The notes under the pieces were generated by a model. That model searched no databases. It was not told the origin of the DNA and was given only the letters and a program-made list of their open reading frames with translations. A stretch of DNA of 64,000 nt, from NCBI RefSeq assembly GCF_039830095.1, contig NZ_CP142435.1:620001-684000 (forward strand), in the 5' to 3' direction. A program made the position numbers and the translations under genes. Source of the DNA: Dolosigranulum savutiense. Lineage in GTDB: Bacteria; Bacillota; Bacilli; Lactobacillales; Carnobacteriaceae_A. Each line of letters begins with the position of its first letter. The first letter of the stretch is position 1. Below are positions 53,343 through 62,740 of this stretch, piece by piece.

Positions 53343-54274
53343 GACGCTTCCTCCTCTGTTAAGTGCACCTTAGGATTGATCGCTGCATGAATAATATCGG
53401 TTAAGAAGATCACACCTATTAATAGGACAGAAAACACAATCGTCATGGCCATAATCACACTATAGTCATTACTTAAGATGGATTCGATAAATAAATGTCC
53501 CATTCCTGGAATGGCAAATATTTTCTCTACAGCAATTGAACCAGTAATTAATCGAGCCGTTACCGGTCCTAGTACAGTTAACATCGGTAACGCTGCATTA
53601 GGTAATGCATGGACGAGCATCACTTTAAATCGTGGTAACCCTTTTGCATACGAAAATTCAATGTAATCCGATGACAATACTTCAATCATTTCACTTCTAA
53701 TCAACCGTGCAGCAATAGCAAGTGGTGTCAGAGAAAGAGCAATAGTTGGCAAGATAGTTGATCGCCAACCTTCATTCCAAAAGGCAATCGGAAACCACGT
53801 CCACCTCACTGCAAATAAATACTGCAAAATAACAGCCAGTACAAAAACAGGTGTTGATCGTCCGAAAATAGCCAGTGATTGCATTAGCGTATCTCCCCAA
53901 CTATGGCGATAAATAGCAGAGATAAAGCCCACGCCTATCCCTGCTATTGTTCCGACTATTATCGATTGGATGCCTAATTGTAATGAAGGCCCCATTCGAC
54001 TTGTAATCATATGACTTACCGCCGCATTATTTTGTTGAAAAGACAGCCCGAAATTCCCCCGTATCATTTGATTCATATAAATGAAATATTGTTTATATAG
54101 TGGTTCATTCAGGCCATAATGTTCATACATTATTCGGATCTGTTCATCTGTTAAATGTGCTTCTGTTGAAAAAGGTGTCCCTGGCATGCTATGCATCAAA
54201 AAGAAGGTTATTGTAATAATGATCCATATGGTAATCACTGATATACCGAATCGTTTTAAACAATATTTAAACAT
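53339..54274 (-). CDS. oppB: Oligopeptide ABC transporter permease OppB type
   Basis: 311 residues with six membrane segments, the family MPGTPF motif near residue 30 and the EAA loop EFSYAKGLPRFKVMLVHALP. It starts 14 bp after oppA. Confidence 0.9.
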   Translation of the reverse strand: MFKYCLKRFGISVITIWIIITITFFLMHSMPGTPFSTEAHLTDEQIRIMYEHYGLNEPLYKQYFIYMNQMIRGNFGLSFQQNNAAVSHMITSRMGPSLQLGIQSIIVGTIAGIGVGFISAIYRHSWGDTLMQSLAIFGRSTPVFVLAVILQYLFAVRWTWFPIAFWNEGWRSTILPTIALSLTPLAIAARLIRSEMIEVLSSDYIEFSYAKGLPRFKVMLVHALPNAALPMLTVLGPVTARLITGSIAVEKIFAIPGMGHLFIESILSNDYSVIMAMTIVFSVLLIGVIFLTDIIHAAINPKVHLTEEEAS

Positions 54275-54288
54275 GCCTACCTCGCATT

Positions 54289-55944
54289 CTATTGATTTAA
54301 TTTAACATTTCTGAAGTATAGATAGCCACTGACTGGAAGTGTTTCGAAGTTTTCAATCTCAGGATTTACTAGATAAGATCGTTGATTCTGGTGCAATGTT
54401 GAGTTGCTCGCATCTTCATACACCTTTAGTTCTTCAGCTTCCATCATAATGTCACGACGTTTACGCGGATCTGTTCCAAAGTCATATTTGGCTTGATCTA
54501 ATAATTCATCATATTTTTCATTACTATATTTTGATAAGTTAATGCCATCGGTGTAGCTCCACTCTAAGACTGCAAATGCATCTGGCAAGAACGGTGTCAG
54601 CGTGTAGTAAGCTAACTCCCAATCATCTTTCCCTAGACGTTCATACAATGACATTAGTGGCAATTGTTCAATATTAACTGAAATATTTTCCAAGTTATTT
54701 TCTAATTGTGATTGAATAAATTCCGCAACTTGTGGATCTTGACCATCTTCAGACACAACCATCGTCAACTCAGCTGATTCAATGTCCAACTCTTTAAATG
54801 CTGCATCCAATTCTTCTTGAGCTTTGTCTGCATCAAAGTTATAATATTGTCCGGCTTCTTCACGGAAATCGACATCATCGACATTTTTATCTAATTCATA
54901 TGGTACGTACCCAGTAACTGGTAGTGAACCATCTGCTAGAATATTTTCTGTCAATTCTTCACGATCAATCGCATAAAACATTGCTCGACCAAAATGATCA
55001 TTAGCCGTAATATCTACTTTTTGGTTCGCTTCCACATTCCCAGAAAAAGTGGTTAGATCCTGAGCGAACCCTTCATGTGATTTAAACTCAGGTACAAAGT
55101 CAGGGGTTAATGTTGCAAAATCTAATTGACCACTTTCATATAATTGAACAGCAGTTGATGTTTCTGGGACTACTTTAAAATCAATTTGATCAATATCAAC
55201 TGATTCATGATCATAATAGTTCTCATTCTTCACAAGAGACCATTCAGAAGCAGAGGTCTGCCAATTTTGAATTTTGTAAGGTCCTGAAGCCATAAAATTA
55301 TCAGCACTCGTTCCATAGTTTTCAGCACCGACTTCATTATAAAACTTTTCTTGAATAGGAGCCCAGCGTCCTCCAGACATATCATAATCAAAGATAGCTG
55401 ATGGATATGCCAGATGCATCACTAACGTCTTATCGTCCGGAGCCTCTACCCCTAGTTCTGACAACTCCATTTCGCCTGCTCTAATTTTATCAGCATTTAC
55501 GATAATTTCGTCTGAAGTTGAAGGGTAAACAGCTGATTCTGGATCAATACTACGTTGAATTCCAAACACAAAATCGGCTGCAACAATTGGGTCGCCATTT
55601 TCCCAGTAGATATCATCCCGTAAAGTAAATGTATGTGTTAATCCATCTTCACTTTCTTCATGCTTAGCCGCTAGCCCTAGTTCTACCTCGTTGCCATTAC
55701 CCGTTTTTCGATACATATTCTCAGTAATATTCAAATACATATTAGTTGTTGGCAAGTCATATGTTGATCCATCTAATGTAGATAATTCTGTTTTTGACTC
55801 GAATGTCACAACCTTTTTGTCTTCTGTTGATTCAGTTGTTTGCTCTGCAGATCCATTATCTGTCCCGCCTGTCTCGGTTCCACATGCGCCTAATAGCAAT
55901 GCTGAACTAAGTGCGACTACCAATCCTTTTTTGAATAATGCCAT
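54289..55944 (-). CDS. oppA: Oligopeptide-binding lipoprotein OppA type
   Basis: 551 residues with a lipoprotein signal (LVVALSSALLLGACGTE) and an SBP_bac_5 fold (HTFTLRDDIYWENGDPIVAA, MASGPYKIQNWQ, FGRAMFYAIDREELT). It captures extracellular peptides for import by OppBCDF. It lies 52 bp past the luciferase-like gene with no terminator seen between, so it may share transcripts with the SirTM operon. Confidence 0.9.
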   Translation of the reverse strand: MALFKKGLVVALSSALLLGACGTETGGTDNGSAEQTTESTEDKKVVTFESKTELSTLDGSTYDLPTTNMYLNITENMYRKTGNGNEVELGLAAKHEESEDGLTHTFTLRDDIYWENGDPIVAADFVFGIQRSIDPESAVYPSTSDEIIVNADKIRAGEMELSELGVEAPDDKTLVMHLAYPSAIFDYDMSGGRWAPIQEKFYNEVGAENYGTSADNFMASGPYKIQNWQTSASEWSLVKNENYYDHESVDIDQIDFKVVPETSTAVQLYESGQLDFATLTPDFVPEFKSHEGFAQDLTTFSGNVEANQKVDITANDHFGRAMFYAIDREELTENILADGSLPVTGYVPYELDKNVDDVDFREEAGQYYNFDADKAQEELDAAFKELDIESAELTMVVSEDGQDPQVAEFIQSQLENNLENISVNIEQLPLMSLYERLGKDDWELAYYTLTPFLPDAFAVLEWSYTDGINLSKYSNEKYDELLDQAKYDFGTDPRKRRDIMMEAEELKVYEDASNSTLHQNQRSYLVNPEIENFETLPVSGYLYFRNVKLNQ

Positions 55945-55996
55945 TTTATATTCCTTCTTTCTGATATTTAATTTTTAATTTCTATTTAGTGATGTC

Positions 55997-56995
55997 CTAT
56001 AACTCCATCTCAGCCAAGGCCTCCAAGGTATATCGGCGCTTATCCTCGCCTGGAATGAGCGGGACAATGAGGAGTTCATCTGCATCGGTTATATCGATGA
56101 GTTGTTGTAATTGTTGTTGCACATCTGTGGGAGTGCCAATAATTGCTTTATTCTTGTTCTTCTGAATATGCTCCTTATCTTCAGTACTTAGTTGATATTG
56201 AGCAGCTGTTTCAATAGAGGGAAAATGAGTAAACTCACGGTAATCATGCTTCCCTAACATCCACACATCGAGTGCTCGCTCTAGTTGAGTAGCTTCTTCT
56301 TCAGTCGGTGCCACCACTACAGACAGGGCAATACTGACAAGTGGCTGCTTTAAGAAGGGAGAGGGCTTGAAATGATAACGGTAAGCGTTAATGCCATTTT
56401 GCACATAGTCCATACCGACTAAGAATTTCCCATAGACATAGCCTAAGCCAAGCTTTCCTGCTTGTTGTGCTGTTGCGGGAGAGCCCGTGGTTAAGACAAA
56501 CGGAATAGGATTAGCCTTAACATTCGGGTGGACAACCATATCACTAAAGCGGTGGTCTTCGTCCACATCATTTTGTAAGTAGTAAACCAAGTCAGCTACT
56601 TGTTCTTGATGGTCTACTTCACTTGTGCGGTATTCATTCAATGCTTCGCGAGCGGGTTTTACTCCTGGATTGTTCCCTAAGCCTGCATCCACACGATCAG
56701 GAAAAAAAGCGGTTAATGTTTTTAAGCTTTCGGCTACTTTTAGTGGACTGTAGTGAGGTAACATAATGCCACCCGATCCAATACGAATCCGTGTTGTTTG
56801 GTTTAATAAGTGCATCATAAGCATTTCGGGTGCACTCGAGGTAAATGCAGGTACATTGTGATGCTCAGCCACCCAAAAGCGGTGATAGCCTAAATGCTCA
56901 GCTAGCCGAGCACGCTCTACCGTCTGAGCAAGTGCTTCTTCTGAGGTTTGGCCTTCATCACGAATGCCGTAATCTAAAATCGACAGCAGTGTCAT
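55997..56995 (-). CDS. Luciferase-like (LLM class) flavin oxidoreductase, SirTM-operon member
   Basis: 332 residues with the LLM pattern LGYHRFWVAEHHNVPAFTSS, IRIGSGGIMLPHYSPLKVAE, and a C-terminal NKAIIGTPTDVQQQLQQL. It is an FMN-dependent oxidoreductase. Members of this family are reported as part of the extended SirTM/macrodomain/GcvH-L/LplA operon in Firmicutes and Streptococci, which links protein ADP-ribosylation and lipoylation to redox stress. It follows lplA by 30 bp. Confidence 0.86.
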   Translation of the reverse strand: MTLLSILDYGIRDEGQTSEEALAQTVERARLAEHLGYHRFWVAEHHNVPAFTSSAPEMLMMHLLNQTTRIRIGSGGIMLPHYSPLKVAESLKTLTAFFPDRVDAGLGNNPGVKPAREALNEYRTSEVDHQEQVADLVYYLQNDVDEDHRFSDMVVHPNVKANPIPFVLTTGSPATAQQAGKLGLGYVYGKFLVGMDYVQNGINAYRYHFKPSPFLKQPLVSIALSVVVAPTEEEATQLERALDVWMLGKHDYREFTHFPSIETAAQYQLSTEDKEHIQKNKNKAIIGTPTDVQQQLQQLIDITDADELLIVPLIPGEDKRRYTLEALAEMEL

Positions 56996-57025
56996 TGAAC
57001 TTCCTCCATTCGTACAATGATGGTT

Positions 57026-58048
57026 TTAGCTTAAAATAAGATCCACTAATTGTTCTGGATTTAGTGCCCCAAAATATTGCTCAAACTCTAGGTCTTGCAA
57101 AGCTTCCAGTAAGTCTTTGCGTTCTGTCCGTGTACCAATCAATGCTTGTTCAACCTCTGAAACATCTCCCTTAGAGAAGAAATCCCCATAAATCTTGCAT
57201 TGATCGATGCGACTCGCTTGGATCGATAGAGATACCTCAATCGTACCAATATCGAATCGTTCACTTCGATTGTATTCGTATTGAGGAGCTTGACCGTATA
57301 CCCAATCCCAATTGCTATATTTTTCTTCGACTAACTGATCGATAGCTGCCCAATCTTCATCTGTTAAGATATAACGTTTCGCTTCCGCTAGATCATCAAC
57401 CTGAAGTAATTCTTTGAGCATTAAGTCCTTAAATTCCATATTCGTAACATCTTGATACTTATCTGCTAAGTGTGGCCGAATATTGGTTACACGCGCACGA
57501 ACGGATTCGATCCCTTTTGAGATCAACTTCTGACGACTTGGGGTTAAGCTCTTCACCATCGCTTCCGGATCAATATCTAATAATAGCGAAAACCCTCCAT
57601 ACAAGCGATCTCCCACCGGCATCATTGCTGCTCCGGATACTTTTTTATCATGAATAACCAGATCATTCCGGCCTTTTTGATCGATCTCAGTTACGCCAAG
57701 ATTTTTTAAGGCTGCAATCGCTGGAGCATAGAATTGCTTGTAGTCTCCAACTAGGCTATCTTCAAGAGGCAATAGAAAACAAAAATTTACACTTCCATGG
57801 TCCAAATAAATTGCTCCGCCTCCCGTATCACGGCGCACAACCGGCATATTATGCGCGTTTAAAAATTCTTTACCCACTTCTTTTTCTGGATTTTGGAAGC
57901 GACCAATTTGGACATGGGGGTCACATATATATGGGAAGATAAGGGCTTCGCCTGGTTTGATATGTTTTTGGGCATATACTTGAATAGCTAAGGAAGTTGC
58001 CCCATCTGTCATAAACTTACCATCACGAATTGGCTCGACTAAGTACAT
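57026..58048 (-). CDS. lplA: Lipoate-protein ligase A (LplA2 type)
   Basis: 340 residues with the RRDTGGGAIYLDHGSVN active-site motif, the lipoyl-AMP Lys in VIHDKKVSGAAM and a C-terminal accessory domain. It attaches lipoate to the GcvH-L protein of this operon. That modification is known to be needed before SirTM ADP-ribosylates the target. Its ATG follows the SirTM stop directly. Confidence 0.92.
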   Translation of the reverse strand: MYLVEPIRDGKFMTDGATSLAIQVYAQKHIKPGEALIFPYICDPHVQIGRFQNPEKEVGKEFLNAHNMPVVRRDTGGGAIYLDHGSVNFCFLLPLEDSLVGDYKQFYAPAIAALKNLGVTEIDQKGRNDLVIHDKKVSGAAMMPVGDRLYGGFSLLLDIDPEAMVKSLTPSRQKLISKGIESVRARVTNIRPHLADKYQDVTNMEFKDLMLKELLQVDDLAEAKRYILTDEDWAAIDQLVEEKYSNWDWVYGQAPQYEYNRSERFDIGTIEVSLSIQASRIDQCKIYGDFFSKGDVSEVEQALIGTRTERKDLLEALQDLEFEQYFGALNPEQLVDLILS

Positions 58049-58936
58049 TTACTTCTCTCCTTTGATCTGATTAGCTTGTGTTAATGTTTGTTGGATATCA
58101 TCTGTTAAACGAATCGTTCGGTGACGGATTGCTTGTGGTAATCGATAACGCTTCTGATTCATAGGTGCATAAATGGCTGCTGGGTTAGATTCCACACGTT
58201 CAGTAAACGGCTGCTTAATAAACTGTGGTGTGGTAAACCCGACTCCAATTTCTAAATACAATACTTGACCGGCTTCATGTTGTGCGAGGAAAGCTTCATA
58301 CCGCTCCAACTGGGCGTAGAAGTCCGCATCTTCTACCATTCCTTTTTCGGCGTTGCGCTTATTCACTTCAAGATAAGCGCCGCACCGTGGGCAATAAGGA
58401 ATCAATTCATACGGAATCGTCATCTCTGATTGTTCTGTCACCATTTGTCGGATTAAGTCATCTTTCCGATATGTCTGAGCATGGCAGAACTGACTACACT
58501 GCATTAAGCCGTACTCGCCCTGGATATGAAAGACTTTTTCCGGATCATAATCAGCCACCCAAAAAGCATTATCCGCATTTGTCGTAATAATGTGATATGG
58601 CTTATCGGCTAGTAAAGACTTCAGCGCTAAATATGATGGCCCGACAGGTTGATCCAAGTAATTCAATGCAATGAAGCGACTTTGGAATGCCCAGTATTCC
58701 GTAATACTCTCATAATCATACAAACTCGCCTGGAGCATATCAATTAAGCCATACTTCTCGATAAAATCGTCAAAATGATCAGTAAAGCGCTCGCCACTGT
58801 ATAAAAAGCCGTCCGCCGCTGACATCCCGGCTCCAATCCCAACCACCACCGCATCAGCTTCTGCTATTAATTCGCATAGCTTCTCAGCTTCAGACTGATG
58901 GGGTAAAATCTCAGCTGTCCATTTATGTTGTGCCAT
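58049..58936 (-). CDS. SirTM: class M sirtuin (protein ADP-ribosyltransferase)
   Basis: About 295 residues from the ATG at 58936 (GGGAGGAG ahead; the ATG at 58945 is too close to that site). The NAD motif [13 protein letters not shown] is present, as are Cys pairs (CSQFCH and CPRCG) for zinc. Classical sirtuins carry a catalytic His in an ELHG-like segment; here the segment is FHIQGEYG, the Gln substitution seen in SirTM, which modifies rather than deacetylates. It overlaps the macrodomain gene by 14 bp. Confidence 0.9.
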   Translation of the reverse strand: MAQHKWTAEILPHQSEAEKLCELIAEADAVVVGIGAGMSAADGFLYSGERFTDHFDDFIEKYGLIDMLQASLYDYESITEYWAFQSRFIALNYLDQPVGPSYLALKSLLADKPYHIITTNADNAFWVADYDPEKVFHIQGEYGLMQCSQFCHAQTYRKDDLIRQMVTEQSEMTIPYELIPYCPRCGAYLEVNKRNAEKGMVEDADFYAQLERYEAFLAQHEAGQVLYLEIGVGFTTPQFIKQPFTERVESNPAAIYAPMNQKRYRLPQAIRHRTIRLTDDIQQTLTQANQIKGEK

Positions 58937-59753
58937 CTGAATCATCTCCTCCCGCCGTTAAAAGTCGTTCGTATATTTCTTTATCTTTATCCGTAAAAAC
59001 ATTAAATACTACCTGCATCGGTTCGGTATGTTTTGCTAAAAATGTTGTGACTTCTTGAATAGCGATTTCGGCAGCTTCTTGTTGAGGAAAGCCAAACTCA
59101 CCTGTTGCAATACAACAAAAAGCAAGACTCGCTAAAGAATGATCCACCGCTGCTAACAAACAGTGTTGGTAACAATTAGCTAATAAATCCCGATGTAGCT
59201 GGCCCACTTGCTTACCGTGTACATTCGGACCTACCGTATGAAGAACATAGTTACTGGGCAAGTTGTAAGCTGGTGTTAATTTTGCACGCCCAACTGGTTC
59301 TTTTCGTCCTTGTTTTTGGACCAATTGATGACAATCTTGGCGCAGTTGAATACCCGCCTTGGAATGAATCACATTGTCGATACAATTATGTCCTGGTAAA
59401 TAACAGCCTTCTAACTGACTATTGGCTGCATTCACAATCCCATCAACGACTAGAGCTGTTATATCTCCTTGCCAGAGATAGAGTTGTGAGCCATTCTTGA
59501 ACTCACGTACAGGCGTTAGAGCTGCCAGTTCAGTTGTTGGCTGGTTATACGCACCTAATACCTTATTTTGTTGCGCCATCCACTCATCCGACATTGGAGC
59601 AGGTGGTCGGACATTGACTAATTTGCGATAACAGTAAAAGTAATCATCCACTGTATGCAACTCGGGTAATGGTCTGTTACTCCCGTACTGTTCTTGCCAT
59701 AAGGGGTGAATGACCGCTTCCCAGGTTGCCTGTAGAGTTGTCTGCTGCTCCAT
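58923..59753 (-). CDS. Macrodomain ADP-ribosyl hydrolase of the SirTM operon (Zn-macro type)
   Basis: 276 residues with an N-terminal ~90-residue extension and a macrodomain. Key parts are [20 protein letters not shown], then [31 protein letters not shown] and [13 protein letters not shown]. The Cys-His-Cys pattern in that loop suits the zinc-bound macrodomain branch that removes SirTM-made ADP-ribose from GcvH-L. Its ATG overlaps the gcvH-L stop as TAATG. Confidence 0.9.
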   Translation of the reverse strand: MEQQTTLQATWEAVIHPLWQEQYGSNRPLPELHTVDDYFYCYRKLVNVRPPAPMSDEWMAQQNKVLGAYNQPTTELAALTPVREFKNGSQLYLWQGDITALVVDGIVNAANSQLEGCYLPGHNCIDNVIHSKAGIQLRQDCHQLVQKQGRKEPVGRAKLTPAYNLPSNYVLHTVGPNVHGKQVGQLHRDLLANCYQHCLLAAVDHSLASLAFCCIATGEFGFPQQEAAEIAIQEVTTFLAKHTEPMQVVFNVFTDKDKEIYERLLTAGGDDSDGTT

Positions 59754-60085
59754 TATTCGTCTTCTAATGCTGCAAATTCAGCTTCATCCACATCGGTCAA
59801 CTGAACTAACCAATTTTCGGATTCATCAGCGGAATTCAATAAGTTTGGTTGGTCAACTGCCGCTTCGTTTTTAGCATGTACCGTACCACTAATTGGCGTT
59901 TTCAGTTCAATAACCGTTTTCGAAGCTTCTAAAAAGAGAATGAAGTCCCCTTTTTTCAATGTGTCTTCGAAATTGTACTCTACAAACGCTACTGTCCCTA
60001 CATCATCTTGCAATTCAGGGGTCATTCGAATCGTGTAAATATCATCTTGTTTTTCTACAAATAAGTAATTTCCAATTTTTCGCAT
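59753..60085 (-). CDS. Glycine cleavage H-like protein (GcvH-L), lipoylated target of the SirTM operon
   Basis: 110 residues with the lipoyl hairpin LFLEASKTVIELKTPISGTV, lipoyl Lys56 in EASKTV. In GcvH-L proteins lipoylation by LplA2 allows SirTM to ADP-ribosylate the protein, which is reversed by the macrodomain. No gcvPT genes are present here, so it is a stand-alone redox carrier. It is the first gene of the operon. Confidence 0.93.
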   Translation of the reverse strand: MRKIGNYLFVEKQDDIYTIRMTPELQDDVGTVAFVEYNFEDTLKKGDFILFLEASKTVIELKTPISGTVHAKNEAAVDQPNLLNSADESENWLVQLTDVDEAEFAALEDE

Positions 60086-60113
60086 AATTATACTCCTTTT
60101 TATTCCTATCTGA

Positions 60114-60142
60114 TTGTAACTTATACCTTATTTATTCGTCAA
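60114..60142 (-). promoter_or_regulatory. Promoter of the SirTM operon
   Basis: -35 TTGACG (60137-60142), a 17 bp spacer and -10 TTACAA (60114-60119), close to consensus and ~25 bp ahead of gcvH-L. Confidence 0.7.
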
Positions 60143-60231
60143 TAGTCGGTCTGAGAACTTCAACTTAGTTCGTTAAAAAACCGTTATCATCTAATAAGTT
60201 TAAGTTGTTTGGGGCCGTATTCTAATTCCAA

Positions 60232-61014
60232 TTAACCAATATTGTTTTCTAACAACTCGTGCTGTTGGTCTTCCTTTTCATAATAAACTTCAACCATCTT
60301 CAATCCTACCGGCGAAGCGGTTCGACTGGCAGCTTGACGCTCTTTTGCTTGCAATATGTCAGGAATCGCATCCGGATCCAACTTACCATCCGACACATCG
60401 AGCAATGTTCCTACCATTATTCGAATCATATTGTACAAAAAACCACTCCCGCTAAAACGCAAAATATAATCGGTTCCCTCTTGAATTAAGCAAGCTTCAT
60501 AAATTTCACGCACTCGGCTATCAACTTCTGCATTGACGGCTGAGAAGCTTGTGAAGTCATGTTCCCCTTTAAAATGCTCTAAGGCTTGCTTAATGCGGTC
60601 AACATTAAGTGCATGCGGATGATGATACGCGTACAGTCGCTTGAATGGATCAGCTTGTTTACCTGTATAGATCCGATATTCATACATCTTCCCACACGCA
60701 TCATACCGTGCATGAAAAGTGTCAGATACTTGCTCCACTTTTTGAGGGACAATATCACTGGGCGTATTCGCATTGATTGCCCGTAACATTCCTGCTTCTG
60801 AAATGTAAAATGGAAAATCAAAATGACACACTTGTCCCGCCGCATGCACACCTGCATCCGTCCGTCCTGCCCCATGAATGCGAATAAACGTCCCCTTCGC
60901 TATTCGTTGAAGTGCTTGTTCAAGTTCACCTTGAATCGTCGGTACATTCGGTTGCACTTGAAACCCACTATAATTCGTTCCATCATAGGCTAAAGTTAGT
61001 TTATAACGTTGCAT
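60232..61014 (-). CDS. truA: tRNA pseudouridine synthase A
   Basis: 260 residues from the ATG at 61014, with AAAGGATGA ahead. The catalytic Asp is in GAGRTDAGVHAAGQV, and LAYDGTNYSGFQ and FLYNMIRIMVG are typical. It modifies tRNA positions 38-40. It lies at the end of the ecfA1-ecfA2-ecfT-truA block; the rplM-rpsI pair that normally follows is at 37-38 kb. Confidence 0.97.
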   Translation of the reverse strand: MQRYKLTLAYDGTNYSGFQVQPNVPTIQGELEQALQRIAKGTFIRIHGAGRTDAGVHAAGQVCHFDFPFYISEAGMLRAINANTPSDIVPQKVEQVSDTFHARYDACGKMYEYRIYTGKQADPFKRLYAYHHPHALNVDRIKQALEHFKGEHDFTSFSAVNAEVDSRVREIYEACLIQEGTDYILRFSGSGFLYNMIRIMVGTLLDVSDGKLDPDAIPDILQAKERQAASRTASPVGLKMVEVYYEKEDQQHELLENNIG

Positions 61015-61037
61015 AAAGGTTTCATCCTTTCTCAATC

Positions 61038-61064
61038 GAAAAGAGCCTGCACTACGCAAGCTCT
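61038..61064 (-). terminator. Hairpin between ecfT and truA
   Basis: AGAGC (61060-61064, minus) pairs with GCTCT (61042-61046), with an inner GC pair, followed by TTTC. It may be a weak terminator or attenuator. Confidence 0.45.
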
Positions 61065-61074
61065 CCTGTCTTCT

Positions 61075-61872
61075 TTATGTTCTAAAAATAATAAGGAAAA
61101 TAGTCATTGCTAGATAGATTCCTAACAAATACGTATCGCGTCGCTGCCAAGTAAGCTGGCGAAATTTTGTTCGGCCTTGTCCACCTTTATATCCCCGTGC
61201 TTCCATCGCTGTTGCCAATTCCTCAGCTCGGTTAATCGAGCTAACAAATAGTGGAATTAACATCGGCACAATTGATTTCATTTGGTTATACAAGTTTCCT
61301 TCCCCAAAATCAATTCCACGGGCACGTTGAGCATTCATAATTTTCTCCGTCTCATCCATTAATGTCGGCACAAAACGCAATGCAATACTCAACATCAACG
61401 CAATCTCATGCACAGGCACCCCGATCTTTTTACCCGGATGTAATAAATATTCGATCGCTTCGGTCAAACTCATGGGCATCGTTGTCAACGTCAATAAAGT
61501 TGTCATAAAAATAATTAAGACAAATCGCATAAAAATAAACACCCCATTGACAAGACCTTCCTTAGAAATAACGATCACCCACCAACTGAACAGTACATTC
61601 TCCCCTGCCGTAAAGACAACTTGCAATAATACTGTAAATAAAATTAGCCAAATTAACGGTTTGACACCATTAATAAAGAAACTTAACTTGATATCTGACA
61701 AATAAATACCGAGCCCAACAAACAAGGCCAGTCCTAAGTAGGTAAGCCAGTTGTTAGCCAAGAAAATAATAACGACAAATAATAGGGTACTCAATAGCTT
61801 TGCTCGCGGATCCAGTCGGTGAATAAGTGAATCTCCCGTCACATATCGCCCAAAAATCAGCTTATCCATCAT
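61075..61872 (-). CDS. ecfT: ECF transporter transmembrane component
   Basis: 265 residues from the ATG at 61872 (AGGTGA ahead; overlaps ecfA2). Five or six membrane segments and the ARG signatures MNAQRARGID and AMEARGYKGGQGR that contact the ATPases. It is the shared module for vitamin-binding S-components encoded elsewhere. Confidence 0.95.
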   Translation of the reverse strand: MMDKLIFGRYVTGDSLIHRLDPRAKLLSTLLFVVIIFLANNWLTYLGLALFVGLGIYLSDIKLSFFINGVKPLIWLILFTVLLQVVFTAGENVLFSWWVIVISKEGLVNGVFIFMRFVLIIFMTTLLTLTTMPMSLTEAIEYLLHPGKKIGVPVHEIALMLSIALRFVPTLMDETEKIMNAQRARGIDFGEGNLYNQMKSIVPMLIPLFVSSINRAEELATAMEARGYKGGQGRTKFRQLTWQRRDTYLLGIYLAMTIFLIIFRT

Positions 61873-62740
61873 GGTGATCACCTACCCTCTTCAGCGTTGT
61901 GGCTAATTGTTCCGCCAATTCTTCCGTTGTCAAAGGCAAGTAATCAAACTGCCAATCATATTGTGCTTGCAATTGGTTGGCAAGTTCCGTTGCACTTGGT
62001 ACACCCAGCTGCAAGTTAGACAACCAGTCTGATTCTGCAAAAATTTCACGCGGATCCCCTTGACGGCGCACTGTCCCGGCTTCCAACACAATTAAGTGAT
62101 CCGCATATGTTGCCACATCATCCATCTGATGCGTCACTAAGACAATGGTTAATCCGTGTTCTTTATGTAAGCGATAGAACATATCCATGATTTCTTTTTG
62201 CCCGCGTGGATCTAACCCGGCTGTCGGCTCATCCAGTACTAATACTTCCGGCTCTAAAGCCAACACCCCTGCAATCGCAACTCGGCGCATCTGTCCACCT
62301 GACAAGTCGAAGGGAGATCGCTCCATAAAACTTTCATCTAATCCCACAACTTCTAACAAAGCTTCTGCCTTCGCTAATGCTTCTTCTTTCTCCACACCAA
62401 AGTTGCGCGGACCAAAAGCAATATCTAAACCCACCGTCTCTTCAAATAACTGAGCTTCTGGAAATTGAAAGACAATCCCTACTTTTTTTCGCAATGGCTT
62501 TAATTTTTTATTCTCACTCTCTGAAGTAATCGTCCGATCACCGATTTGTACCATACCTTCTGTTGGCGTCTTCAGTGCATTCAAGTGTTGCAAGACCGTT
62601 GATTTTCCACTACCGGTATGACCAATCAGTGCGGTATATTTCCCAGTCTCAATCATTAAATTGACATCATAGAGTGCCCGACTTTCGAAAGGGGACCCTA
62701 TTTGATAAGCATATCCTACATCTTGGAAACGGATGTCCAT
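61862..62740 (-). CDS. ecfA2: ECF transporter ATPase 2
   Basis: 292 residues. Walker A is GHTGSGKSTVLQ, the Q-loop VFQFPEAQLF is diagnostic, the signature LSGGQMRRVA, Walker B VLVLDEPTAGLD, and the H-loop VTHQM. The ATG at 62740 is chosen over a TTG six bases upstream. It overlaps ecfA1 by 25 bases. Confidence 0.96.
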   Translation of the reverse strand: MDIRFQDVGYAYQIGSPFESRALYDVNLMIETGKYTALIGHTGSGKSTVLQHLNALKTPTEGMVQIGDRTITSESENKKLKPLRKKVGIVFQFPEAQLFEETVGLDIAFGPRNFGVEKEEALAKAEALLEVVGLDESFMERSPFDLSGGQMRRVAIAGVLALEPEVLVLDEPTAGLDPRGQKEIMDMFYRLHKEHGLTIVLVTHQMDDVATYADHLIVLEAGTVRRQGDPREIFAESDWLSNLQLGVPSATELANQLQAQYDWQFDYLPLTTEELAEQLATTLKRVGDHHDG

